From: Agrocybe praecox
Lineage: Eukaryota > Basidiomycota > Agaricomycetes > Agaricales > Agrocybaceae
DNA length: 64,000 nucleotides
Direction: 5' to 3'
NCBI GenBank assembly: GCA_964017145.1
Contig: CAXHKQ010000197.1
Coordinates: forward strand, 62,001-126,000
Within the stretch, counting starts at the first letter, position 1. Every line of letters starts with the position of its first letter. The translations under genes were made by a program, and so were the position numbers. The notes below the pieces were generated by a model. The model ran no database searches and had not been told where the DNA came from. It was given only the letters and a program-made list of their open reading frames with translations. Shown here piece by piece: positions 23,465 to 35,010 of the stretch.

Positions 23465-23931
23465 TTACTTAGAGGGAAATAATAATAATAACGGCCTCTC
23501 TTCGCTGGTTGGCCTACTTGCGCAGGCTTCACAAATCCAACCCTTATGAACGTAAGTCTTCTCGACGCATTCCCATAGCACTGCATTTTTAATGAACTGC
23601 AATTATCAGCAGACGACAAATCCAGAAACACTAGATTGCTTACCCATTTAGTTTCATAACGCTGTCGTTTACATTCAATGGCGGAAGGCGTTCCATGGGG
23701 TGATGTCTCGACGGCCAGTGCAAGCTCGCATTGAGCGAGATTCATGATATTGATACGCCCGCGCCTTCGTTGACTGCGCTGACTCCGTTCGGGTTGGTTT
23801 GGTAACAGGTCAATGGTGGGTTGTGCTACATTAACTGCAGTACTTGTGCTTGGGTCCCTGGTATTTTCGTTGGTTGTGGATGCATTGCTGATGAGATCCA
23901 CTTGCATGTTCGAGTTGGTGTTGGGTGGCAA
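23465..23931 (-). CDS. Small PHD-like Cys-rich finger protein, two exons, 139 aa
   Basis: Model: complement(join(23465..23596,23644..23931)) with a 47-nt intron (GTAAGC donor, TTGCAG acceptor), phase 0, no interrupting stop. The N-terminal half is Ser/Thr/Asn-rich with a basic RRRGR patch. The second half reads CELALAVETSPHGTPSAIEC, ETKW, then WECVEKTYVHKGWICEAC, ending like a PHD or PHD-like zinc finger (C...W-x-C-x-x-C). Such fingers accompany transposase-like and chromatin proteins in mushrooms. It lies upstream of, and in the same orientation as, the 1,229-aa gene, so the two may form one module. The start is the first in-frame ATG. Confidence 0.55.
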
Positions 23932-23990
23932 TGTTGCTTCACAGCCCGAAGTGCTGCTGCCATCCGATACTGGGGGTGAGTTTACAATGC

Positions 23991-25130
23991 GCTGCTCATG
24001 TCAGAGCCTGATTGCCCTTCTTTCCCTCCGACGCAGCCCCCTCCGTATAACTGCTTGGCATCGGGTCTCCTTCCTTATGTCGATTATCCACTCATCCGGA
24101 AGGTGCCTGAGAAGTAACCCGTCCCCATCCAGGCCCCCACTCTCCTTCTGAGGGTTTGTAACCTTCCTGGTATGCCCGTTCAGCAACTCAACCTCCCCCC
24201 TCATCCCATCGTGGTGCGCAAAAAAACACCCCCCGGCTTCCGCACTTCGTCCAGATGACCGGTAGCTGCCTGCGTCTTGCGGAGTAGGGCCTGTAAAGCT
24301 TCCACAGCCGCAGCCGATGGCGATGCAGGGGCTTCTCCACCTTCTGTCGGCGGAGGGGTTGAGGAGGCGGTCGTTGATGGTGATGTTGGCGAAGATGCGG
24401 AGTTTTCAGCCGAGCCGGAGGTATTCGATGGCAGTAGTGGCGGCAGGCCAGGTAGCACCAGCAGCATGGTGCGCTTCAGTAACCTTGCGTTGTTGAGAGG
24501 GTGCAGATAAAGCCTCAGGAACGGCACGTTCGATGGTCAAGCAGCAACTGCCGTCGAGGCCTGGACGGCTGCACTGCTACCGGCGGAGCTGCTCCCAGAA
24601 AATCCATCGGTGCCATTCCCAATAGAGCCATCAGCACCATTTGACCCGTCCTTAAGGGGCGCATCCTTTGAAAAATAGGCATTCTGAACATCCAATGAGC
24701 CAACGCTGCGCGTCCGTGTGCCGTACATATCCATTGACTTAAAGGCAGGCGTCAGAGGCGTTGTTTCTAACGGCGAGAATAAGAGCTGCGTTTCACCTGC
24801 CTCCTCCCAAGTCTCTTTGGGCGCTGGGATGTAGCTTCTAGGGAAAGGCTTGGCCTGCTTCGAATTGGCGCTGCGGTTCCAGTTTTGAATCTGTTGAAGC
24901 GCGACTGGAGTAAGTGAGGGGAGAGGCAGGGAGAAGGGCGGGAGGCATTTGCCTTTTGGTGTTGAAAGGCATGGGGGTTGGAAGCAAGAGGCGGAGGTTG
25001 TTCGGAAGTGGAAACGCCAAAGGTGGAGGGCCTTGTTTGGTCCTCCCGGCCCTAAAGTGCTCAGGACCCAATGACGCGCGTTCCGTTTGGGTAACTCCTC
25101 CTTTTCACTTTTGAATTTCAAACCCCCCAA
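23991..25130 (-). pseudogene. FHA-domain protein (paralogue 2), right copy, truncated
   Basis: Same content as 16947-18086 on the opposite strand: Ser/Pro-rich tail (25130-24537), YLHPLNNARLLKR (around 24470-24530) and the coiled-coil start. It is cut at 23991 by the duplication boundary, losing the downstream coiled coil that the left copy keeps. Confidence 0.6.
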
Positions 25131-25732
25131 CTAACGTTGCACCTTATAGATCCTCAACTTGATCCTCTGCCATCATTTCTCACCCAAAATAAGTTCTTTG
25201 GTGGTTGCTGCTTGACTGCCGAACGCGCTATTCCCGACGTTTTATCTGCATCCTCTCAACGACGTGCAGTTACTGAAACGCATCGCGTTGACAGGAGGCC
25301 CACGCCAGCGGGTGAAGATTGGGGGACGAACGAGCTTGACGTCAGCTCCCGGAGAGAAGAATGGGTTTTTTTGCTAGTAAAGTGCTGAGTAGGCAACGTG
25401 CGGGGGTTTCGGAAGATGATCGCAAGGTTCGTTGCGCTATCTTTTTCCCGTTTTTTTCGCTTCTATTTTCTCGTTCGCCGAGGTGGATTCTCAACGTCGA
25501 CGTCCTTCGTGGATCGTTATAATTTCTTTCGGTGTTTGTGGCAATTTCCATTCCTATATCCCCCTTTTCGGGCACGTATATGCGGCCATATGGTATCCGA
25601 ACGTCGCTCTAATCACCTCTCATTTCTTAGATCTTCGTCAAGGACATCAATAGTTCGAACGGAACATCACAGACCGAGCAGCCAAGGACATGAACCAGAG
25701 TTGGGCCAGACGGGCTCAAATTCCACGTCTTG
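23991..25732 (-). repeat. Inverted duplication, right copy (1,742 bp)
   Basis: Reverse-complement partner of 16345-18086. Outside 25732 the plus-strand FHA reading resumes after an apparent intron, so the outer edge here is natural. Outside 23991 the sequence switches abruptly to the upstream region of the PHD-like gene. Confidence 0.93.
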
Positions 25733-25915
25733 CCTTTTCTTAGCGTGCAATTTATTCCTTTTTCACCGTCTGATGTATTTCTACCGACGTATAGGAATTC
25801 GGAATTGACATCGCAGGCGAAGACAACAACGCCATCATCCACCGCAAAGTCGCAGCGAGGGTCGCGTGGGTGTTCAATGAGCAGGTTGCAGAGGTTCCTG
25901 AGTACGCAGAGCAAT
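25198..25915 (+). pseudogene. FHA-domain protein (paralogue 1), right copy, fuller
   Basis: Plus-strand blocks: FYLHPLNDVQLLKRIAL (about 25230-25280), the seven-T frameshift near 25366-25372, VLSRQRAG, an intron, IFVKDINSSNGT (25634-25670), another apparent intron and then EFGIDIAGEDNNAII and VAARVAWVFNEQ (about 25796-25905). It crosses the duplication edge at 25732, which shows this end is ancestral. Stops and frame changes follow, so it is a pseudogene. FHA domains bind phosphothreonine; fungal relatives act in septation and pheromone recovery complexes. Confidence 0.72.
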
Positions 25916-27560
25916 AACAGCCCCGGATGCAGCAGCATCAAGCGTCGCTCAAAAAACAGCAGCAGCAGCAACAACACGGAGGACCAGCACACCTGTACGG
26001 CAGCCCCCACCGTTACGAATACCATCGGGCTGGGAGGACCTTCCTCTCTTCGTGTCAATAGGGATAACCCTTTGGACCTCAATTCAAAACTTCCTATGCC
26101 TGCCGTTGTCGTTTCCACTGAACTCACTACACAACCCGTTGACAATATAGCTGGCTTTGCCGACCCAACTAACATAGGCTTGACTTTCTCAGATAAGGAA
26201 ATCACCCTTCTGACGAGGCCTGCACAATTGCCGACTCATTGTCAGTTTCCTTTTTTTTTTTCTGCTGCATGGTCCTTTAACTTACTAATAAACTAATCCA
26301 GTGTGCCGCTATTTGGGCCTGCGCAGGGCCCTACAAACTGATTGCATGCAATCATGGTGGCAAAGCCAAAGCCAAAACTGAAGCCAAAACTCGCCACCGG
26401 AAAGAGGACGGCAGCAGAAGTGGGCAGCGAAGAAGGAGTAGCACGCGGTCCACAGTCGCCAGCGGCGATGACAATGACAACAACGGGCGGACGCGCCGCC
26501 GCCACAGCCGCCACCGCAGCAGATGGTAGCGTGTTGCCCAGGTCAACCCCACACCCTCGACATACGGGCAGATCAAAAGCATCCAAAAAGGCATCGGCAG
26601 CTTCAACGAGCGTTGTGGATAGCGGAGCAAGTGACGAAAGACAGGGCGAAGGTAAGTGTTTCTCTATTGGCTATAGCTTACTGGTGATTTGCTGATATAT
26701 GGAGGAATTTTCGTAGAAATCGTCACCGCATGCAGTTCTAATCACGAACGTGGACAAGGCAGAGAACGTCAAGCAGCGTCCTTGTGCCTAGCGCGAGGAG
26801 AGATTTGGATGGTGGTGTAGGCATGGAAAGGAGAGGATCGACGACAGGATCAGAAGCGAGGTCGACCTACCACCGTAAATACGCTTGGTTTCAAACTCTG
26901 AATACGCATCGCACTCGCTCGTCCATCGCTATAACTCAACAAGCTCGTCACAGCAATTTCCATCGACTTTGGATTTAGCACCGATGGCTACACCAGGGAT
27001 ATGCCATCAGGAGCGTCGCCTTCGAAAGTTTCAAAAAAATTCCCCACGTCACCCGCAGTTCCTTCGATGCAGGCGCAAATTCTACTCCCACCACAGCCTC
27101 ACGCTTCGCTCCCTAATTTGCCACCATCGGCTGCTCGCGCATTTAACAACGGTATGCCTGATGATATGATATCATCAAAAAGCTCGTCGCCATCCCTCTT
27201 GACAAAGGAACACGCGGATTGGTTTGGGCTCGAAAATATATAAATACGATGACGACGACAGGCAACCGCGAAGAGGAGAAGCTGCGCAAGGGGGAGTACG
27301 CGAAGAGGGTGATGAAGCATACCTGGAGGTCTCAAGTCGCGTTGGGAGGACGGATGGTCCAGCTGGATGAGTGCTGTAACGATAGGCGAATGGGAATGAT
27401 ATCTGGACATCAACGGCGATATTCGCGATATTTGGTTGTCGTTTAGACTTCCGTCTTCAAGGGCGTCCGTTGGTCCTGGGAGATAGAGATAGGGTCGAGA
27501 GTGCGTTGATACGTTTGAGAAAGGATTCATCGAATTAAATTTTGACTCAAAATCAGGCGA
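25916..27560 (+). pseudogene. Remnants of one or more unrecognised genes
   Basis: Low-complexity Gln/Ala/Thr/Lys-rich frames (26340-26650) follow the FHA remnant. A protein-like block at 27001-27243 reads PPSAARAFNNGMPDDMISSK and LLTKEHADWFGL, then continues in another frame with LRKGEYAKRVMKHTWRSQVA. The frame change and following stops indicate decay. I do not recognise the family. Confidence 0.35.
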
Positions 27561-29285
27561 GAACGAGCTCAAGCTCCAGGCCAGGCAACACAACCCGCTC
27601 CAGTTCTCTCGTCATTCAATCTTCAAAGACAGGCCACCAGTTCACTGGGCATGAACAGCTGAATATCACCTCGCGTTTGTTTTCATTTCCGTCCTTACGT
27701 ATATACGTGAGCCTTACGCACATACATAAAACCATTTATACTATGATATCACACCGTTCTCAAGCGGTTTGAACCAATCTCGCGAGTTTGATGTCGGCCT
27801 TGGCACGTGTCACTAGTTCACCTGCAACCTAGGGTGTTGAACCCAAATCAGCTCATAACCTCACAATGCATGCACTGATGCTTGTTTGGTAGATGAATAT
27901 TACAAATGGACATTCAAAGGTACGCTGTAAGAATGTTATATTAAAAGATAAGATGAGATGCCGTGGTTGGAATTGTAATGAATTTCGAGTGATCGAAATA
28001 AGCGCCCGCGAGGTTTTCAAATCATACGGCACGAATACTTTCACAATACGTACATTATAGGTTTTTGATGGATGTATACTACTCATACCTGCCTCGTATA
28101 AAGTATCCCAGTCGGTCAAAAAAATTACAAGACGCGCAAGAGTCAGTATGGTTCCACACCGACGGACCTTCTCCTCGATCCCCTTTCACCTAGCTCTTCG
28201 TAGCGAGACGCGCCACGTTTGCTTAAATGACGGCCACCAGTGCTAGTGCGTATCTATTATTAGAATACTAGAAGCCCCAGAACATTTCCTCACGCAATGA
28301 AGTGCAGGGATGGGGGATACCTTTGCAAATGCGTTCTACGCATTATTCGCAGTTTCTGGACCGTCTCTGTCTTGTTTCGTAAGCGCTAGGGGTGTGTATG
28401 TAAATGTGCCAGAGCACTGATGTAGCGTCTTAAAGGTGACTTATTGTGGGAAATATTAGTGTAAAGCGATGTTCAATTCGCTTTTCTACCTTTCAGCTTT
28501 TAGAAGTGCAAAACCGCATTGATATTCAGATTTAAGAATTTTATGGTTTGTAGCTAATATAAAAATGCTTAAGTTCAAAATCTCATCAAGAAATATTCAG
28601 AATCGGACGAGGAATTCGTGAAGTACCCTCCGCTTGTACGGTGATTGCTTTCTTCCTTGGACTTACCCTCGGTTATAGACACAGTAAAGGCCGTTTAATT
28701 CAAATTGAATTGGATTGGATTTGACTTTGCTTTGGGTGATACAGGAAAATTTATGACTGGGTTCGTATTTTGATGGTTGGATTTGGGATATATTATTACG
28801 TGTAGATGTCGACGTGGTTTTTCGAACATTTTAGTGACTTTGCTCGCAACGGGGCGTCGATGTTATGCCATTAACATGTGCATATAAGCTACATAATGCG
28901 TAATATACTACACAGAGGTCAGGAAAGGTCCGAACGATAATTGCAGATACCGGTAAGTACCGATGTGGATTTAAACGAAGATAGGAAACTCACGAACTTG
29001 CGGTCTGCCAGAAGTTCAGCCATACCCTCCTGACTCGTTCTGCACGCCGATTGCTGTCGTCGGCGTCGCTTGCATGTGCACGGTCTCAGCATCGCATAGG
29101 GCTTCCCCGCTCCTTCGACGCGCGAACACGCAAGGCGGTACTCGGTGCAGCGGGCTGAGGGTTGAGAGGGTGAGCGGAGAGTAAGTTTGGAACAAAGATA
29201 TCAAGCCTAATGCACCTGTGATGCCCATCATCCGAATATCCTTCCAACCCTCCTTTTCCTCCCCCATAAGTCAATCTCCAGTCCT
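27561..29285. other. No recognisable gene
   Basis: AT-rich spacer with short frames only. No repeat or RNA gene was identified. Confidence 0.5.
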
Positions 29286-29289
29286 TCGT

Positions 29290-29835
29290 TCCAAGTAAGT
29301 AGCGAAAAACGTGTTTAACTCCCTCCCAATGAGCCTGTCCAGGATTATCAAGAAACTAAGAAAATGTCGAGACGGCAAATGAAATATCAGGGCGAGTTTC
29401 GATGCTAACATACATTAGCAATCCCATGGCCTCTCGATATGGGATTCTGCGCATGCGCGACATTTCTGCTTCATTCGTTGGGCTTCGATCTTTAGAGAAC
29501 GCAACGTTGGGATCCATAGGAATTGATAGTGGCTTCGCATCCGCGAAATTGAAGCGTGCGATGATAGCGTCGATGAAGGAGCTCTGACAAAGGTTGATGG
29601 TGCGATTTTCCCGATCGCGAGTAACCTAGATATCTAACAACCAGCCTACAGGTCCAGGTCCTAAGTCCCTCATCACATATTTCGCATTGATGTCGACTTT
29701 GTGCTTGTCGAGCAGCGCCTGTGATGTGCCTGTGACAGTGCAGTCGTCCACATAAATGGGTGAAATGACAAGTCCCTGTGACATTTGTGAAAAGAAGACT
29801 CCGCGGTCATATTCTGCTCGTTTATTGAATCAAAA
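29290..29835 (-). mobile_element. Ty1/copia retrotransposon fragment (reverse transcriptase)
   Basis: Minus-strand blocks: EYDRGVFFSQMSQGLVIS, then IYVDDCTVTGTSQALLDKH carrying the YVDD active-site box, MRDLGPGPVGWLL, ARFNFADAKPLSIPMDP, then MGLLMYVSIETRPDISFAV and HWEGVKHVFRYLLGT. This is the end of the reverse transcriptase and the linker to RNase H of a copia element. A TAG stop lies after AVSTFS. No LTR, integrase or gag was seen on either side, so it is a short dead fragment. Confidence 0.85.
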
Positions 29836-29839
29836 ATGC

Positions 29840-30480
29840 ATCTCACAGAAGCAGAAAATCTCACCAAAGAGACCGCAGGAAAACCGCGAAGATATCAAAG
29901 TATGGGAGGCAATGTGTATGTTGGAGGTGAGAGCGGAGCTGAGCTCAGAGGCCGTGTCAAAAACAAAAAAAAACAAAAAAAAAAAAGTCGATAAGGCATG
30001 TGCGTCGATGTCGAAGGAACCTGTTATGCTTGAAAACAATTTCGTTGCAGAACTGTTGTAGGTAAACGGCGGGGTCCAGGGCAAGGATGGAAAGGCACCA
30101 AGTGAGATCTTATGAAGGAGGTGAACGGCAGCAGCAAAGACACCACCCAGTTCAAAGTCTTGAACAGGGGCAATTGCGATGAGGGACAAAATCCTGATGT
30201 CGTCAGGAACGAGAGGATTGAGCTCCGAGTCGTGATGGGGGCTACAGTGTGCGAGGACGACTGGTGCTAGTGCTACGCTAGAAAAGAATGGAATGATGTG
30301 TTAAGATTAAATTAAGGTGACGAACGCAAAGACAGACCCGTTTGAAAGGTACCGCTGATCCTGAACTTTGTACACGGCGTTCAGCAGATTTGAGCCCGAA
30401 CGCATTCGAGTACCCACACTGGATGACACTCGCTTTGATCTCGAGTTCCGTCCTCAACGCATATATTTATTGACTTTGAC
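29840..30480 (-). other. Unrecognised open stretch
   Basis: The minus strand at about 30050-30210 reads DIRILSLIAIAPVQDFELGG and onward, apparently protein-like with an upstream small intron candidate near 30275-30330. A poly-A-rich patch at 29960-29987 disturbs it. No family was recognised. Confidence 0.25.
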
Positions 30481-31184
30481 GAAATGGGTTATCGTGGAGA
30501 AAGCCGAGGTGGGATTGGAGGAGGCAGTTGGGGTTCAAACTGCGAATGGGTTCTTCGCAACTGGTGGAGAGTAAGCCGGGCCCATCAATGCTCGATTTTC
30601 TTCGCCCGAGGCTTTGCGAGACTCAACAAAGACGAATGCCACAACGCCGAGTGGTAATGATGGCTAATATCCATGAGAATGTGAAACGGAATGAATGCCT
30701 ATGAGAAGTAGACGCGAAATGTGCATGCAAAATCGAATGAGATCCAAAATCCTTCGAGGACCTTGTATGCGCTGTATCTAGAGGTAAATTCTGTTTTTCA
30801 GGCAAAAGACCGAGGTTTTCCTTCTTTCTTCTATCACTCCACTTCAAGACGATGGCGTCTTTTTCGGTGTCGAGCGCACCAATAGCAGTCTTGAATACAT
30901 TGCGAAAATGTCGAAGTCTGCGCGTCAAAAGGATTATATATGAAGATGTTGCACCAGGCATTCAAAGAATACGCACTCGAAGAAAACTGTCATCAACTCT
31001 TGCATCTGTGTCTTCACATACACTGCCTTTCTATCATACTCGCGTCATGATGCATCGAGTTTGATGACGAGGATAAAGGCATCAGCAGCAACTATCGTAA
31101 ATATGTTAATCAGGCATGCTTGAAACCTAGAATACATCTTACCTGCAACGAACAGGTGAAGATGAGCAAGGGCTTGCAATCCTT

Positions 31185-31520
31185 TTACTGTGGTGTGGGC
31201 TTGGCGTGGGCAATTTCTTTATAGTTATTTGTGGAATCGCCGGTATCATTTTGAGAGCTAATCTCGTTTCGCGACGGCGGAGATAGCACGTCAGAATTTT
31301 CGTGATAAAATTCTTGAACAATCTTCCAGGCGTTCAAAACTTTTTCAGAGTTGGCGGAATGATCTTCTCTGTGACCTGGAGAGATTTTTGAGATATAGAG
31401 GTGACAGAAATCGACCAAGGAACGTGCTGTGAATTTTGCCGTGACTTGTGTATGGTGATTATGCTTTTGTCCGCCGTGTGGTGTTTCCAAAACTTGACCA
31501 TAATGTTGAGATTTCATCGG
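31185..31520 (-). CDS. Hypothetical protein fragment, minus strand
   Basis: A minus-strand frame ends at 31185 and contains FTARSLVDFCHLYISKISPG and VLNAWKIVQEFYHENSDV followed by a Ser/Asn-rich tail. It reads like a real C-terminal exon, but neither start nor family could be found. It may belong with open sequence at 30850-30960 on the same strand. Confidence 0.3.
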   Translation of the reverse strand, partial: PMKSQHYGQVLETPHGGQKHNHHTQVTAKFTARSLVDFCHLYISKISPGHREDHSANSEKVLNAWKIVQEFYHENSDVLSPPSRNEISSQNDTGDSTNNYKEIAHAKPTPQ

Positions 31521-31778
31521 TATGGGGGTATTGACGTACAACGCTAATAAAGGGCAGTATTTTATATGAGTATGATGTATATAAGATATGAGGTAAGGCG
31601 ATGGGGGAGACGTACCCCAGGTTTCAGAAAGCGGGAGACAGCGCACTGGAACGGGCGGTGTGTTTTTTCTTCATTCCCCTCCCTTTTTCTTTTCTTTTTC
31701 CCTTTGTTCAAGTACAACCACTCCCGGCCGACAAAGACAAATAAGGCTCGCTACGGAAATCATCAAACAAGTATCATT

Positions 31779-33491
31779 ATGCCCGTGACACGCCTAGCTA
31801 ACCGTCGTCGAAAGTCGAGTTATGGTCCTTGTATGTACTCGCTTCATGAATACGTGCAAGATTCTTACATATAATATGCTTTGACTTTAGTTATGCCTGC
31901 GAAGGGCTGGTACTTACGGAGTCGCACCCTCTCCTCGCTCTGTCACCTTTGCTCCCAACGTAACACCCATTTCGTATAACGACTCGGACTCAGGACGATG
32001 CATTAATCCTTGCATCATCCTCGAATCCTGACGTTCAAGCTCTAGCTTCTCGATTACTCCCACCTTCGACCGAACCGACACACCCTCCTTCGCGGAAACG
32101 ATGCCCACCTGGAAAGCGATTGTCCCAAGGATACATCCCTCGCCCACCGAACGCGTTCATGTTGTTCCGTGCTGATTTCGTCAGACAAAAACATGTCCCT
32201 GGTAGCATCGAAACGACGCATGGAAGCTTGTCCAAGATCATTGGTCAGTTATTAAATTTTCTTTTTCTTTTATTCTTCATAGACTCACGGTTTTATTCAA
32301 CTATCAGGTGCTTGCTGGAAACGGCTACCTCTCGAGGAGAAGCGTGTGTGGGAGATCAAAGCGAAGCAGGAGAAGGCCGCCCATAAAGCCAAGTACCCTG
32401 ACTACCGCTTCCGCCCAGTCCACAACAAGAACAAGAACAAAGAGCAGGAGAAGAAGGAGAAAATGCCCATCAACCCCGAAGACGAGCAAAGGTGTGAGGA
32501 CGTCGCGCACTTATTGCTTACCGGCAAGAAGGGAGAAGATTTGGCTCGCGCTGTGATGATTCTTGACCGCGCTAGGAGCATGGAGAGGGAACAGCAGGAG
32601 GACAGTTTCGGTCTCGAGAGCTTTGCCATGCCCATGCCTATGCCGGCTTCTCAGTTCCAGCTTCCCTTCCCCATCGCCAACCATAATACAAATGCGAACC
32701 ATGGAGCCTATCAACGTCGCGCATCGTCCGTACCTCTGCCCAACGAGTGGTTCGCTTCATACCCCAACGCCAACACCGGCATCACACTTCCCTCAATCTC
32801 TAACTTCATGTCTCGTGCTGCAAGCCCTGTTCATTCCATCTCACGATACACCCAAGCTAACCAAGCTTTCGATAACGTAACGAACCCATTCTATCCTCAA
32901 TACACGCCCACCAACGCCGAGTTCCCACTTTTTGCCCCAACCCCACAGGCATCCCAAATCCAATTTTCGTCCTTCTTGCAAACCCACACGCAGACAACGC
33001 CCCGCTCTTCGTTGGGACTTGGTCAGAGACGCGCATCGTCAGCTCAGCCTGTGGTGATGATGAGATGTCCGTCGTCGTGGTCCTTTAATGCCCATGCCCT
33101 GCCTGATTTCTCGACGTTTGACTTTACGGCGATTCAAGGCGGAAGCGGTATGATGATGGAGCAAGACCCCAGCCCTCTTCCTGAAGTGGAGGAGGGATTC
33201 TTCTCCAACTTCTCGTTTGAGTCCACTGCGTCGACGAGCAACACGTCAGTTTCGTCCACAGATGTTGACCCAGCCACCCCTCTCGACCTATCACCAGCGT
33301 ATGACGAGCTCTCCGGGATCCAAACGAGCTTCGCTTCTTCCCTATCGTCGTCGTCCCCATCGAGCAACGCCGCATCCACAGCCGCATCGTCCTTTACATC
33401 CGGCTCTCCCGCTCCTTCGATGTCGGATGTCGTTCCCGAGATAAACGATATGGCTATGGCCATGGGGATGACCGACCCCTCGTACACATGA
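31779..33491 (+). CDS. HMG-box (MATA/Sox-type) transcription factor
   Basis: Start candidate at 31779 (MPVTRLANRRRKSSYG), then an intron with GTATGT donor. The following exon gives PSPRSVTFAPN, then SSSNPDVQALASRLLPP, RKRCPPGKRLSQG and the HMG box beginning YIPRPPNAFMLFRADFV with SIETTHGSLSKIIG. A phase-1 intron (32244-32307) splits the box, which resumes ACWKRLPLEEKRVWEIKAK and KYPDYRFRPVHNK. The last exon runs 32308-33491, with a long Ser/Pro/Asn-rich tail typical of regulators. The N-terminal part changes frame near 31960-32000; a 41-nt intron (GTAACA...CTCAG) would restore it, otherwise it is a frameshift. The exon 1 junction phase is also unresolved. Basidiomycete relatives regulate mating and fruiting; the exact role here is unknown. 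Confidence 0.75.
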
Positions 33492-34395
33492 CCCTCGATG
33501 GACTGTACGCTGCCAACGCGATGGACATGTTCGAAGATAGAATGGACCCGGTCGAGTCGAACCAAAAGCAACATTCCCAGGTGTCTTTTGATGGATATCA
33601 ACACGGTACGGTGGCATAGACCTTTCTTCATCGTTCTCCTCTGCCTTTCTCGCTGTGTTATTCACTTCAGTTCTGCTTTTTTCCCCACCTACCTCTTTAC
33701 CGTACACTAATTTTTATGACTCCGCTGTGTCTTTTACATGTCCTGCTCATATCCTCTCCTTTCTCTCTCTCCAGGCCGAGCCTCCCTAATTCCTTAACGA
33801 CCCACGATTTATTTCTTGACTTTCATAATACAACTGTAGCCTTATTATTTCTGTCTTCCTCCTTTCCTGCTCGTAGTTTGTCTCGTCTCGTATATCCTCT
33901 CTCCAAACCCTGTAGCCTTATTTCGTCCTCGTTTCGTCTTGAAGTTATTCTTGTTCTACCTCGCATTCCACTGCACGCTTTCCCACTCCCATATCATATC
34001 GTATCATATCATTCTATCCTACCCCACCACATCTAGAAAGCCCTACCTCCTTGCATTACCCTTACCTTACCTTATGGTTTTGGTTGTAATTACATATCAT
34101 CGATAGCCTGGATACCTTGTAGCATATTTCAGAATCCAGTACTGGTCTGCTTGTTTATCGTTATCGTTGGTGTGCCAAATTAAATTAACGTGAATTCAAA
34201 AAAGGTGGTCGTACTTGGGTGCAGTCAAGTTGAAATGATCCTAAACTAATATCTCTTACCCACGTTTCAATAAACTGTACGATCGGACCTAGGCTCCGCC
34301 TCAGATCGCAAAGAATATTATTAATGCGTCCCTTCCCCAGACTTCAACTGCTACTACTCTATGTACGAACAATAATAAAATGTATGCGCGCAAAT
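33492..34395. other. 3' flank of HMG gene, pyrimidine-rich
   Basis: Long C/T-rich stretch as often seen downstream of basidiomycete genes. No coding feature was recognised. Confidence 0.5.
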
Positions 34396-34399
34396 GAAC

Positions 34400-35010
34400 G
34401 ATTATTCCAATATCACCAGCTTCGAAGCCACCTCTGCTTGAATTCCCCAAGAAACCCCCTTGATACACCGACGCTCTGTGTTGGACAACGACCCGACGTC
34501 CCCTGTCGAAGATGGCTCGAGAACGAAATACAAGAGATGCAAGGAGGTGGGAACGATAAGTCATCATGGTCTGGCATTTGGCTTTCATTGTGGCAAGCGA
34601 GGCCGGGGAAAGTGATGATAACGCAAGCGCTGCTGGGGGTGTGGAAATGTTGTATGGTGCCTTGGTATCGGTGAGAATTTGGACAAGGGGTGATTGAGCG
34701 AGAGCAATTCCGAGACTAGGGATAGAAATAAGCTCCAGAACTTGCACCAGTATAAAGTGGCTTACCGAATCGCAGGCACACCAAAACTTTTGCTCAATGT
34801 TTGCATCACGCATAGGTTTGCATATCGCTTGACGAGTGACGCAGCACTTTGGGCTAACGGATCGTCGACGAAATCAAAGTAGGCTTCTTCCACAACGACG
34901 ATACCTTTAAAGTCGGGGAATTTGAGAAGAGAACAGATGGAAGATAGGTTTTCCAGGAGAGAAAATGAATATCAGCTTTATTGACGGGTCAGAAGCGACG
35001 GTTTTCTTGA
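34400..35010 (-). pseudogene. HIS5: HIS5-like histidinol-phosphate aminotransferase, 5'-truncated and frameshifted
   Basis: Minus-strand blocks: TVASDPSIKLIFIFSPGKP, then in a shifted frame FKGIVVVEEAYFDFVDDPLA, SLVKRYANL, CVMQTLSKSFGVPAIR (PLP-lysine region SKSFG). After a clean intron comes LGIALAQSPLVQILTDTKAP, YNISTPPAALALSSLSPASL. These are the central blocks of class-II aminotransferase HisC/His5 of histidine biosynthesis. The N-terminal third is absent, the segment after SPGKP is shortened, and the C-terminal substrate-binding region decays after about 34560. Non-functional; an intact copy must exist elsewhere for prototrophy. Confidence 0.8.

Noticed and set aside
16345..25732. Inverted arms as terminal inverted repeats of one large transposon
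   Set aside because: No target-site duplication at the outer edges was found, and FHA-gene reading runs through 25732, so the outer right edge is not an element end.
29290..29835. Complete copia retrotransposon
   Set aside because: No LTRs, gag, protease or integrase blocks were seen around the reverse transcriptase text.
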